In this document: positions 30,695 to 42,677 of the stretch, one piece after another
How the letters are laid out: every line of letters starts with the position of its first letter
Numbering within the stretch: position 1 is the stretch's first letter
Assembly: GCF_900110575.1 (NCBI RefSeq)
Contig: NZ_FOEF01000009.1
Coordinates: 62,001-126,000, forward strand
Direction of reading: 5' to 3'
Source of the DNA: Amycolatopsis saalfeldensis
GTDB lineage: Bacteria > Actinomycetota > Actinomycetes > Mycobacteriales > Pseudonocardiaceae
DNA: 64,000 nucleotides
The notes under the pieces: generated by a model
Database searches by the model: none
Seen by the model: only the letters and a program-made list of their open reading frames with translations
Told to the model about the DNA's origin: nothing
Made by a program: the position numbers and the translations under genes

Positions 30695-31623
30695 AGCACC
30701 TGCTCGCCACGGACGGGCTGGACGCCGAAACCGCCACAGCCGTCCTCGACACCGCAGACGAGCTGAAGCACACGCTGCTCGGCCGCGAGGTCAAGAAACT
30801 GCCGACGCTGCGCGGCCGCACGGTGATCACGCTGTTCTACGAGAACTCCACCCGGACCCGGGTCTCGTTCGAGATCGCGGGCAAGTGGATGAGCGCCGAC
30901 GTGGTCAACGTCTCGGCGGCCAGCTCCTCGGTGAACAAGGGGGAGTCGCTGCGGGACACCGCCCTCACCCTGGCCGCCGCGGGCGCCGACTGCGTGATCA
31001 TCCGCCACCCCGCCTCCGGCGCCGCCCACCGGCTGTCCGGCTGGCTCGCCGCGGCGGGCACCGCGGTGGTGAACGCGGGCGACGGCACGCACGAGCACCC
31101 GACGCAGGCGCTGCTCGACGCCGCGACCCTGCGGGAGCGGCTCGGCTCGCTGGCCGGACGGCGCGTGGCGATCGTCGGCGATGTGCTGCACAGCCGCGTC
31201 GCGCGCTCCAACATCCACCTGCTCAGCACCCTCGGCGTGGAGGTGGTGCTGGTCGCGCCGCCGACGCTGCTGCCGGTCGGCGTCGAGACGCTGCCGGTCA
31301 CGGTCTCGCACGACCTGGACGCGGAGCTGCCGGCCGTCGACGCGGTGATGATGCTGCGGGTGCAGGCCGAGCGGATGACGGGCGGCTTCTTCCCCTCGTC
31401 GCGGGAGTACTCGATCTCCTACGGCCTGTCCGAGCGGCGCCTGGCGCTGCTGCCGGAGCACGCCGTGGTGCTGCACCCCGGCCCGATGCTGCGCGGGATG
31501 GAGATCGCCTCGGCGGTCGCCGACTCCCCGGCCTCGGCCATCACCGAACAGGTCCGCAACGGCGTCCACGTGCGCATGGCGGTCCTCTACCACCTCTTGG
31601 CCAGTGAAGGAGCCGCCGCGTGA
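30691..31623 (+). CDS. pyrB: Aspartate carbamoyltransferase catalytic subunit
   Basis: It makes carbamoyl-aspartate. The protein has 310 residues. The carbamoyl-phosphate motif is FYENSTRTRVSFE; other active-site elements are VNKGESLRDT, HEHPTQALLDA and LHPGPMLRG. No pyrI regulatory subunit is present, as usual in actinobacteria. GTG 30691 overlaps pyrR, and the stop overlaps pyrC. Confidence 0.97.
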   Translation: MKHLLATDGLDAETATAVLDTADELKHTLLGREVKKLPTLRGRTVITLFYENSTRTRVSFEIAGKWMSADVVNVSAASSSVNKGESLRDTALTLAAAGADCVIIRHPASGAAHRLSGWLAAAGTAVVNAGDGTHEHPTQALLDAATLRERLGSLAGRRVAIVGDVLHSRVARSNIHLLSTLGVEVVLVAPPTLLPVGVETLPVTVSHDLDAELPAVDAVMMLRVQAERMTGGFFPSSREYSISYGLSERRLALLPEHAVVLHPGPMLRGMEIASAVADSPASAITEQVRNGVHVRMAVLYHLLASEGAAA

Positions 31624-32906
31624 CTCTGGTGATCAAGGGCGCCCGCCCGTACGGGGAGGGCGACCCGGTCGACGTGCTCGTCGAGGACGGGGTGATCACC
31701 GCGATCGGCGCCGTCGAGGTGCCGGACGGCGCCGAGGTGCTCGACGCCGCGGGCCAGGTCCTGCTGCCCGGTTTCGTCGATCTGCACACCCATCTGCGCG
31801 AGCCCGGCCGCGAGGACACCGAGACGATCGAGACCGGCTCGGCCGCTGCCGCGCTGGGCGGCTACACCGCCGTGTTCGCCATGGCCAACACCGATCCGGT
31901 GGCCGACAACTCGCTGGTCGTCGACCACGTCTGGCGGCGCGGGCAGGAGATCGGCCTGGTCGACGTGCACCCGGTCGGCGCCGTCACGGTCGGGCTCAAG
32001 GGCGAGAAGCTCGCCGAGCTCGGCACCATGGCCAAGGGCGCCGCGCAGGTGAAGGTGTTCTCCGACGACGGCCTCTGCGTCGCCGACCCACTGCTGATGC
32101 GCCGCGCGCTGGAGTACTCCACCGCGCTCGACGCCGTGATCGCCCAGCACGCCGAGGAGCCGCGGCTGACCGTCGGCGCGCAGGCGCACGAGGGCGAGCA
32201 GGCGGCGCGGCTGGGTTACCCGGGCTGGCCGGCCTCGGCCGAGGAGTCGATCGTGGCGCGCGACTGCCTGCTCGCGCAGCACGCGAAGGCCCGGCTGCAC
32301 GTCTGCCACGTCTCCACCGCGGGCACCGTCGACGTGCTGCGGTGGGCGAAAGCGCGCGGCACCAAGGTTTCCGCCGAGGTGACGCCGCACCACCTGCTGC
32401 TCACCGACGAGCGGCTGGCCACCTACGACCCGGTGAACAAGGTGAACCCGCCGCTGCGCACCGGGGGCGACATCGAGAAGCTGCGCGCCGCGCTGGCCGA
32501 AGGCGTGATCGACTGCGTCGCCACCGACCACGCCCCGCACGCCGTGCAGGACAAGGACACCGAGTGGAGCGCCGCGCGGCCGGGCATGCTCGGCCTGCAG
32601 ACCGCGCTTTCGGTGGTGACCGAGACGATGGTGAAGACCGGCCTGCTCGACTGGCGCGGGGTCGCCAGGGTGCTGAGCGAGCGGCCCGCCGCGATCGGCA
32701 GCCTGCCCGACCACGGCCGTCCGATCGAGGCCGGCGAGCCCGCCAACCTGGCCCTGGTCGACCCGGACGCCGGGTGGACCGTGCGCGGCGCCGAGCTGGC
32801 CAGCATCTCCGCCAACACCCCGTACGAGGGAATGCGCCTGCCCGGCGTGGTGACGGCGACCGTGCTGCGCGGGCGGATCACCGCGCGCGAAGGGAAGATC
32901 TGCTGA
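31620..32906 (+). CDS. pyrC: Dihydroorotase, class I
   Basis: It cyclises carbamoyl-aspartate. The protein has 428 residues. Zinc ligands are in VDLHTHLREPG, IAQHAEEP, CHVSTAG and TDHAPH. Class I length and motifs match the PyrC partner of ATCase. Overlaps on both sides (GTGA before, TGATG after) show tight coupling. Confidence 0.97.
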   Translation: MTLVIKGARPYGEGDPVDVLVEDGVITAIGAVEVPDGAEVLDAAGQVLLPGFVDLHTHLREPGREDTETIETGSAAAALGGYTAVFAMANTDPVADNSLVVDHVWRRGQEIGLVDVHPVGAVTVGLKGEKLAELGTMAKGAAQVKVFSDDGLCVADPLLMRRALEYSTALDAVIAQHAEEPRLTVGAQAHEGEQAARLGYPGWPASAEESIVARDCLLAQHAKARLHVCHVSTAGTVDVLRWAKARGTKVSAEVTPHHLLLTDERLATYDPVNKVNPPLRTGGDIEKLRAALAEGVIDCVATDHAPHAVQDKDTEWSAARPGMLGLQTALSVVTETMVKTGLLDWRGVARVLSERPAAIGSLPDHGRPIEAGEPANLALVDPDAGWTVRGAELASISANTPYEGMRLPGVVTATVLRGRITAREGKIC

Positions 32907-33409
32907 TGGACCGCGTCCTTCTCACCCTGGGGATCGTCGTCTTCTTCCTGCTCTGCCTGTGGGGCATGTGGCTGGGCTGGCGGCGCAAGTCCCGCGCGCA
33001 GAGCGTGCTGGTGCCGCCGTTCCCGGAGATCCCCGCCGAGCCCGGCGAGGTCCGGCTGGAGTCGACCGGGCTCTACGTCAGCACCACGACCGCGGGCAAC
33101 TGGCAGGACCGCGTGGTCACCCGCGGCGCCGGGCTGCGCAGCGGCGCGGTCTGGCGGCTGCACCCGGGCGGCATCGCCGTGGAGCGCGGCGGGGCGCCGG
33201 ACTTCTGGATCCCGCGCGAGGCGGTCACCGGGGTCCGCCGCGACTCGCGGATCGCCGGGAAGGTGATGGGCACCGACGCATTGCTCGTCATCACCTGGCG
33301 GGCCGGGGAGACCGAGCTGGACACCGGCTTCCGCGGCGACGAACTCGACGACTATCCACTGTGGATTGATCAGCTTTCCGATCACGACATCAAGGGAGGT
33401 GCCCAATGA
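32906..33409 (+). CDS. PH-like domain membrane protein of the pyr operon
   Basis: The protein has 167 residues. One N-terminal membrane helix (about 5-24) is followed by a beta-rich PH-like domain with alternating strands (RLESTGLYVST, GIAVERGGAPDFWIPREAV). Its position between pyrC and carA equals that of Rv1382 in M. tuberculosis. No function is known. It is translationally coupled on both sides. A palindrome of the GTCCACWGTGGAC type lies near its 3' end (33354-33366). Confidence 0.82.
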   Translation: MDRVLLTLGIVVFFLLCLWGMWLGWRRKSRAQSVLVPPFPEIPAEPGEVRLESTGLYVSTTTAGNWQDRVVTRGAGLRSGAVWRLHPGGIAVERGGAPDFWIPREAVTGVRRDSRIAGKVMGTDALLVITWRAGETELDTGFRGDELDDYPLWIDQLSDHDIKGGAQ

Positions 33410-34538
33410 GCACCGCGAACGGCACCCGCGTCCCGGCTGCCCTGGTTCTCGAGGACGGCCGGGTCTTCCGCGGCGCGGCGTACGGCGCGCGCGGGCGGAC
33501 GCTGGGGGAGGCGGTGTTCTGCACCGGCATGACCGGCTACCAGGAGACCCTGACCGACCCGTCCTACCACCGCCAGATCGTGGTGCAGACCGCGCCGCAG
33601 ATCGGCAACACCGGCTGGAACGACGAGGACGACGAGTCGGCCCGGATCTGGGTCTCCGGCTACGTCGTGCGCGACCCGGCGCGGACGCCGTCCAACTGGC
33701 GCTCGAAGCGCTCGCTCGACGCGGAGCTGGAACGGCAGGGGGTCGTCGGCATCGCCGAGGTGGACACCCGCACGCTGACGCGGCACCTGCGCGAGCAGGG
33801 CGCGATGCGCGCCGGGGTGTTCTCGGGCGACGCGCTGGGCACCGACGAGCAGATGGTCGCCGAGGTGCTGGACAGCCCGCCGATGAAGGGCGCCGACCTG
33901 GCCGGCGAGGTCTCCACGGACCGGCCGTACGTGGTCGAGGCAGCGGGCGAGCGCCGCTTCCGCGTCGCCGCGCTGGACCTGGGCATCAAGTCGAACACCC
34001 CGCGGCTGATGGCGGCGCGCGGCATCGAGGTGCACGTGCTGCCCTCGGCCAGCTCGATCGAGGACCTGCTGGCCACCGAGCCGGACGGGGTCTTCCTCTC
34101 CAATGGCCCCGGCGACCCGGCGACCACCGCGCACGCCACCGCGTTGACCAAAGCCGTGCTGGAGCGCGAAATCCCGCTGTTCGGCATCTGCTTCGGCAAC
34201 CAGATCCTCGGCCGCGCGCTGGGGCTGGGCACGTACAAGATGCGCTACGGCCACCGCGGCATCAACATCCCGGTGATCGACGTGGCCACCGGCCGGGTCG
34301 CGATCACGGCGCAGAACCACGGCTTCGCCCTCGAAGGCGAGCCGGGCCAGCGCTTCGAGACGCCCTACGGCGCCGCGCAGATCAGCCACTACTGCCCGAA
34401 CGACAACACCGTCGAGGGCGTGCGCGCCTTCGACGTCCCGGCGTTCTCGGTGCAGTACCACCCCGAAGCCGCCGCCGGCCCGCACGACGCGGCGCCGCTG
34501 TTCGACGAATTCGTGAGCTTGATGGAGAAGAAGGCCTG

Positions 34539-34539
<1 letters not shown>
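33406..34539 (+). CDS. carA: Carbamoyl-phosphate synthase small (glutaminase) subunit
   Basis: The protein has 377 residues. The glutaminase triad is visible: C262 in FGICFGNQ, H352 and E354 in QYHPEA. It releases ammonia for CarB. ATG 33406 is preceded by AAGGGAGG and overlaps the previous stop (ATGA). The stop overlaps carB (TGATG). Confidence 0.97.
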
Positions 34540-37864
<3,325 letters not shown>

Positions 37865-37868
<4 letters not shown>

Positions 37869-38722
37869 CCGCAGGGACCGGAATGGCGCGGTTCGGGGTG
37901 CGGCTGGCGAAGGCGGTGGCCGCGCGCGGGCCGCTCTGCGCCGGGATCGACCCGCACCCGGGGCTGATCGAATCCTGGGGCCTGCCACTCGACGTGAGCG
38001 GTCTGGAACGCTTCGCAGTGGGCGCCACCGAAGTGCTGGCGGCCGAGACGGCGATCATCAAGCCGCAGTCGGCGTTCTTCGAGGCGTTCGGCCCGCCCGG
38101 GGTGGCGGTGCTGGACCGCGTCGTGAAGGCCGCGCACGACGCCGGGGCGCTGGTGCTGCTGGACGTCAAGCGCGGCGACATCGGCTCCACCATGGCGGCT
38201 TACACGGCTGCGTACGTCGCCGCCGACGCCGCCTTCGCGGCCGACGCGGTCACGGTGTCGCCGTACCTCGGCTTCGGCTCGCTGGACCCCGCGGTGAAGG
38301 CCGCGCGCGAGGCGGGCAACGGCTTGTTCGTGCTCGCCCGCACGTCGAACCCGGAGGCACACGCGTTGCAGAGCGCGAAGCTCCCGGACGGCCGCACGGT
38401 GGCCCAGAGCATCGTGGACGACGCGGCGGAGCACAACGCGGGAGCGGAGCCCTACGGCGACGTCGGCGTGGTCGTGGGCGCCACCGTCGCCCCGGGCGAA
38501 CTGGACCTGACCCGGCTCAACGGACCCGTGCTGGCCCCCGGTTTCGGTGCCCAGGGGGCAACAGCCGGGGACTTGCGGGCACTGTTCGGGTCCGGCCTGC
38601 CGGGCGTGCTGCCGGCCTCCTCCCGCGACCTGCTGCGGCACGGCCCGGATGCCGCCGCCCTGCGCCGAGCGGTAGGCCAAGTGGCGGACCTGCTGGCCGG
38701 GCCCAGGGGAGAAGACCAATAG
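37865..38722 (+). CDS. pyrF: Orotidine 5'-phosphate decarboxylase
   Basis: The protein has 285 residues, the longer PyrF type of mycobacteria and streptomycetes. The catalytic motif is LLDVKRGDIGSTMAAY; the phosphate site is VLAPGFGAQGA. It makes UMP. It overlaps carB by four bases and closes the operon; pyrD and pyrE lie elsewhere. Confidence 0.96.
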
Positions 38723-38776
38723 CAGGCCCCGGAATCGGCCTCCACCAGCCACCCCCGCATTGTGGCCCCTGGTCCA

Positions 38777-38803
38777 GGGTGGGTACCGTCGCGTCACCCA
38801 CCC
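38777..38803 (+). promoter_or_regulatory. Hairpin in the mihF leader
   Basis: GGGTGGGT (38777-38784) and ACCCACCC (38796-38803) form a perfect 8-bp stem with an 11-base loop, 26 bases before mihF. It may end pyr operon transcription, or mark the mihF leader; there is no T-run. Confidence 0.5.
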
Positions 38804-38829
38804 AGATTTGAGAACTACCGGAGGAAAAC

Positions 38830-39147
38830 GTGGCACTTCCCCAGCTGACAGAGGAACAGCGTGCTGCGGCGCTGGAGAAGGCCGCCGCCGCCCGCCGCAT
38901 CCGGGCTGAGCTGAAGGAGCGGCTGAAGCGGGGCGGTACCACTCTGGTCGACGTGCTGAAGCAGGCCGAGGAGAACGAAGTCCTCGGGAAGATGAAGGTT
39001 TCGGCGTTGCTCGAAGCCCTTCCCGGCGTTGGCAAGGTTCGGGCCCAGCAGACGATGGAACGACTGGAGATCGCACCCAGCCGCAGGCTCCGCGGACTCG
39101 GCGACCGGCAGCGCAAGGCGCTGCTGGCCGAGTTCAGCGGCGAGTGA
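38830..39147 (+). CDS. mihF: Actinobacterial integration host factor (mIHF/sIHF)
   Basis: The protein has 105 residues. MALPQLTEEQRAAALEKAA is the typical N-terminus; a helix-two-turns-helix domain with LPGVGKVRAQQTMERLEIAPSRRLRGLG binds DNA. It is an essential nucleoid protein in mycobacteria and influences development in Streptomyces. GTG 38830 has GGAGGAAAAC before it. It is coupled to gmk by a four-base overlap. Confidence 0.96.
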   Translation: MALPQLTEEQRAAALEKAAAARRIRAELKERLKRGGTTLVDVLKQAEENEVLGKMKVSALLEALPGVGKVRAQQTMERLEIAPSRRLRGLGDRQRKALLAEFSGE

Positions 39148-39815
39148 GCGGCGTCGGTCAGGACTACCCGGTGATCCGGGGCGCCGGCCGCGACGGTGAG
39201 CCGGTGGCGGGGGAGACCTCCCGTCACCGGCTCACCGTCGTCTCGGGGCCTTCCGGGGTCGGGAAGTCGAGCGTGGTGGGGGAGCTGCGCAAGCTCGAGC
39301 CGGACATCTACTTCAGTGTCTCGGTGACGACCCGGAAGCCCCGCCCCGGCGAGGTCGACGGCAGCCATTACCACTTCGTCGGCCACGACGAGTTCGAGCG
39401 GCTGATCGAGGGCGGCCGGCTGCTGGAGTGGGCGGAGTTCGCGGGCAACCGCTACGGCACCCCGCGGGAGCCGGTGGAGCGGGCGCTGGCCGAGGGCCGC
39501 CCGGCGGTGCTGGAGATCGAGCTGCAGGGCGCGCGCCAGGTCCGGGCCGCGATGCCGGAGGCGCGGCTGGTGATGCTGATGCCGCCGTCGTGGGAGGAAC
39601 TGGTCGGCAGGCTCACCGGGCGCGGCACCGAGTCCGAGGCCGCGGTGGCCGCCCGGCTGGCCGAGGCGGAGCGCGAGCTGGCCGCGGCGGGCGAGTTCGA
39701 CGAACGGGTCGTCAACGCCGACGTGCGGACCGCCGCCGAGCGGTTGCTAGACTTGATTACCGGTGGAGACATTTCTGCCACCGAACTGATGGACGATACG
39801 GAGCACCACGAGTGA
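39144..39815 (+). CDS. gmk: Guanylate kinase
   Basis: The protein has 223 residues. Walker A SGPSGVGKSSV follows an N-terminal extension of about 30 residues; the GMP-binding region TTRKPRPGEVDGSHYHFV is intact. It phosphorylates GMP. GTG 39144 overlaps mihF; an internal start nearer the P-loop cannot be ruled out. The stop overlaps rpoZ. Confidence 0.96.
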   Translation: MSGVGQDYPVIRGAGRDGEPVAGETSRHRLTVVSGPSGVGKSSVVGELRKLEPDIYFSVSVTTRKPRPGEVDGSHYHFVGHDEFERLIEGGRLLEWAEFAGNRYGTPREPVERALAEGRPAVLEIELQGARQVRAAMPEARLVMLMPPSWEELVGRLTGRGTESEAAVAARLAEAERELAAAGEFDERVVNADVRTAAERLLDLITGGDISATELMDDTEHHE

Positions 39816-40081
39816 CTGTGCAACAGGCGACGCTGGAAGAGCTCGAAGGCATCACCAACCCGCCGATCGACGACCTGCTCGAGAAGGTCTCCTCGAAGTA
39901 CGCCCTGGTGATCTACTCGGCCAAGCGGGCCCGGCAGATCAACGACTACTACGCCCAGCTGGGCGAGGGCCTGCTCGAGTACGTCGGCCCCCTGGTGGAG
40001 CCGGGCCCCCGCGAGAAGCCGCTGTCGATCGCCCTGCGGGAGATCCACGGCGGGCTGCTCGAGCACACCGAGGGTGAGTGA
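39812..40081 (+). CDS. rpoZ: RNA polymerase omega subunit
   Basis: The protein has 89 residues. GITNPPIDDLLEKVSSKYALVIYSAKRARQINDYY is the omega signature. It stabilises beta-prime assembly. GTG 39812 overlaps gmk, and its stop overlaps coaBC by eight bases. Confidence 0.96.
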   Translation: MTVQQATLEELEGITNPPIDDLLEKVSSKYALVIYSAKRARQINDYYAQLGEGLLEYVGPLVEPGPREKPLSIALREIHGGLLEHTEGE

Positions 40082-41312
40082 CCGCAAGCCCAGGATCGTC
40101 CTGGGCGTGGGCGGCGGCATCGCCGCCTACAAGGCCTGTGAGGTCCTCCGGGGCCTCACGGAGTCCGGGCACGACGTGCGCGTGGTGCCCACCGAGGCCG
40201 CGCTGAACTTCGTCGGCGCGGCCACCTTCGAGGCCCTGTCGGGGAACCCGGTGCACACCGGCGTGTTCACCGAGGTGCCCGAGGTGCAGCACGTGCGGGT
40301 CGGCAAGGAGGCCGACCTCGTGCTGGTCGTCCCGGCGACCGCGAACCTGCTGGCCAAGGCCGCGCACGGGATCGCCGACGACCTGCTGACCACCACCCTG
40401 CTCACCGCCCGGTGCCCGGTGGCCTTCTTCCCGGCCATGCACACCGAGATGTGGGAGCACCCGGCCACCCGCGACAACGTGGCGCTGCTGCGCTCCCGCG
40501 GGCTGGTCGTCACCGAGCCCGCGGCCGGACGGCTGACCGGCGTCGACACCGGCAAGGGCCGGCTGGCCGACCCGCGCGAGATCGTCGACCTGGCCCGGCT
40601 GCTGCTGGACGAGCCCCGCGCGCTGCCCCGTGACCTCGAGGGCCTGCGCGTGGTCGTCTCCGCCGGCGGCACGCGTGAGCCGCTGGACCCGGTGCGCTAC
40701 CTGGGCAACCGCTCGTCCGGCAAGCAGGGCTTCGCGCTCGCCCGCGTCGCCGCCCAGCGCGGCGCCGACGTGACGCTGATCGCGGCCCACACCGTCGACC
40801 TGCCGTCGCCCGCGGGCGCGAAGGTCGAGCGGGTGTCGAGCGCGGAGGAGCTGCGCAAGGCCGTGCAGGCCGCCGCCGTGGACGCCGACGTGGTCGTGAT
40901 GGCCGCCGCGGTCGCCGACTTCCGGCCCGCCTCGCGCGCCACGAGCAAGATCAAGAAGTCCGACGACCAGCCGGACCCGGTGATCACCCTGGACCGCAAC
41001 GCCGACATCCTGGCCGAGCTGGTGCAGGACCGCCGTGCGGGCCAGGTGATCGTGGGCTTCGCCGCGGAGACCGGCGACGAGCACGGCAGCGTGCTCGACC
41101 ACGCCCGCGCCAAGCTCCGCCGCAAGGGCGCCGACCTGCTGGTGGTCAACGCGGTGGGCGACGGGAAAGCGTTCGGCACCGAGGACAATTCGGGCTGGCT
41201 GCTCGCCGCCGACGGCACCGAGCAGGCCATCCCGCTCGGCGCGAAGGCGCGGCTGGCCGCCACATTGTGGGACGCTGTAACGGGTTTGCGCCAGCGTCGA
41301 CTCCAGCTCTAG
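40074..41312 (+). CDS. coaBC: Bifunctional phosphopantothenoylcysteine decarboxylase/PPC synthetase
   Basis: The protein has 412 residues. The CoaC half (1-180) is a flavoprotein: GVGGGIAAYKACEVLR, PATANLLAKAAHGIADDLL, FFPAMHTEMW. The CoaB half (190-412) contains VVSAGGTREPLDPVRYLGNRSSGKQG. Together they turn phosphopantothenate and cysteine into phosphopantetheine for CoA. GTG 40074 lies inside the rpoZ end. Confidence 0.96.
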   Translation: MSDRKPRIVLGVGGGIAAYKACEVLRGLTESGHDVRVVPTEAALNFVGAATFEALSGNPVHTGVFTEVPEVQHVRVGKEADLVLVVPATANLLAKAAHGIADDLLTTTLLTARCPVAFFPAMHTEMWEHPATRDNVALLRSRGLVVTEPAAGRLTGVDTGKGRLADPREIVDLARLLLDEPRALPRDLEGLRVVVSAGGTREPLDPVRYLGNRSSGKQGFALARVAAQRGADVTLIAAHTVDLPSPAGAKVERVSSAEELRKAVQAAAVDADVVVMAAAVADFRPASRATSKIKKSDDQPDPVITLDRNADILAELVQDRRAGQVIVGFAAETGDEHGSVLDHARAKLRRKGADLLVVNAVGDGKAFGTEDNSGWLLAADGTEQAIPLGAKARLAATLWDAVTGLRQRRLQL

Positions 41313-41322
41313 GCCTTCTGGG

Positions 41323-41366
41323 TAATGTGGGCCTTGTAAGGGGTACCTAAGTCCAGGCTGGGTACC
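41323..41366 (+). promoter_or_regulatory. Candidate metK promoter -10 and leader inverted repeat
   Basis: TAATGT (41323-41328) fits a -10 box. Two GGTACC sites (41342-41347 and 41361-41366) flank a 13-base spacer and could pair. No SAM riboswitch could be recognised. Confidence 0.35.
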
Positions 41367-41383
41367 GAGCCGAAACGAGGGAA

Positions 41384-42598
41384 GTGACGGGGCTCGTGAC
41401 TGCGTCCACCAAAAGGCTGTTCACGTCGGAATCGGTGACCGAGGGCCATCCCGACAAGATCTGTGACGCCATCAGCGACTCGATCCTCGATGGCCTGCTC
41501 GGCAAGGACCCGCGCAGCCGGGTCGCCGTCGAGACCCTCATCACCACCGGCCAGGTGCACGTGGCCGGTGAGGTGACCACCGAGGCGTACGCGGACATCC
41601 CGACCATCGTGCGCGACGTCATCCTGCGCATCGGCTACGACTCGTCGGCCAAGGGCTTCGACGGCAACTCCTGCGGCGTGAACGTGGCGATCGGCTCGCA
41701 GTCGCCCGACATCGCGCAGGGCGTCGACACCGCGTACGAGTCGCGGGTCGAGTCGGACGAGGACGAGATCAACCGCCAGGGCGCCGGCGACCAGGGCCTG
41801 ATGTTCGGCTACGCCTGCTCGGACACCCCGGAGCTGATGCCGCTGCCGATCGCGCTCGCGCACCGGCTCTCGCGCCGCCTGACCGGGGTCCGCAACGACG
41901 GCGTGCTGCCGTACCTGCGCCCGGACGGCAAGACCCAGGTGACCATCGAGTACGCGGGCGAGCAGCCGGTGCGGCTCGACACCGTGGTCGTGTCCACGCA
42001 GCACGCGGACGGCATCGACCTGGAGCAGATGCTCGGCGTCGACGTGAAGAAGCACGTGGTCGAGCCGGAGCTCGCGGAGCTGGAGCTGGACACCGAGGGC
42101 GTGCGGCTGCTGGTGAACCCGACCGGCCGGTTCGTCATCGGCGGCCCGATGGGCGACGCCGGGCTGACCGGCCGCAAGATCATCGTCGACACCTACGGCG
42201 GCATGGCCCGCCACGGCGGCGGCGCGTTCTCCGGCAAGGACCCGTCGAAGGTGGACCGCTCCGCCGCGTACGCGCTGCGCTGGGTGGCCAAGAACGTGGT
42301 CGCCGCGGGCCTCGCGGGCCGCGTGGAGGTCCAGGTGGCGTACGCGATCGGCAAGGCCGCGCCGGTGGGCCTGTTCGTGGAGACCTTCGGGACCGAGACG
42401 GTGGACCCGTCGAAGATCCAGTCCGCCATCAACGAGGTGTTCGACCTGCGCCCGGCCGCGATCATCCGCGACCTGGACCTGCTGCGCCCGATCTACGCGC
42501 AGACCGCGGCGTACGGGCACTTCGGCCGGCCCGACCTCGACCTGCCGTGGGAGAGCACCTCGCGCGCCGAGGCGCTGCGCTCCCTCGCGGGCGCCTGA
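41384..42598 (+). CDS. metK: S-adenosylmethionine synthetase
   Basis: It makes SAM from methionine and ATP. The protein has 404 residues. The motifs SESVTEGHPDKICDAISDSILD, GAGDQGLMFGYAC and GGGAFSGKDPSKVDRSAAY are complete. GTG 41384 has GAGGGAA immediately upstream with tight spacing; GTG 41396 would remove four residues and give MTASTKRLFTSES. A strong terminator follows. Confidence 0.97.
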   Translation: MTGLVTASTKRLFTSESVTEGHPDKICDAISDSILDGLLGKDPRSRVAVETLITTGQVHVAGEVTTEAYADIPTIVRDVILRIGYDSSAKGFDGNSCGVNVAIGSQSPDIAQGVDTAYESRVESDEDEINRQGAGDQGLMFGYACSDTPELMPLPIALAHRLSRRLTGVRNDGVLPYLRPDGKTQVTIEYAGEQPVRLDTVVVSTQHADGIDLEQMLGVDVKKHVVEPELAELELDTEGVRLLVNPTGRFVIGGPMGDAGLTGRKIIVDTYGGMARHGGGAFSGKDPSKVDRSAAYALRWVAKNVVAAGLAGRVEVQVAYAIGKAAPVGLFVETFGTETVDPSKIQSAINEVFDLRPAAIIRDLDLLRPIYAQTAAYGHFGRPDLDLPWESTSRAEALRSLAGA

Positions 42599-42611
42599 GC
42601 GTTCTGCTGCG

Positions 42612-42648
42612 AAAGCCCCCGTCCGGGAACACCGGGCGGGGGCTTTTC
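42612..42648 (+). terminator. Intrinsic terminator of metK
   Basis: AAAGCCCCCG (42612-42621) pairs with CGGGGGCTTT (42637-42646); the stem extends to 15 bp with one G-U pair and a 5-base loop. TT follows. This is the most classical terminator in the window. Confidence 0.92.
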
Positions 42649-42677
42649 CGTCGGCGGGGTCTGGTAGAGATCACGGG

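Noticed and set aside
41313..41383. SAM riboswitch before metK
   Set aside because: Only 71 bases are available and none of the conserved SAM-I, SAM-II or SAM-IV core sequences could be recognised. A simple GGTACC inverted repeat is all that stands out.
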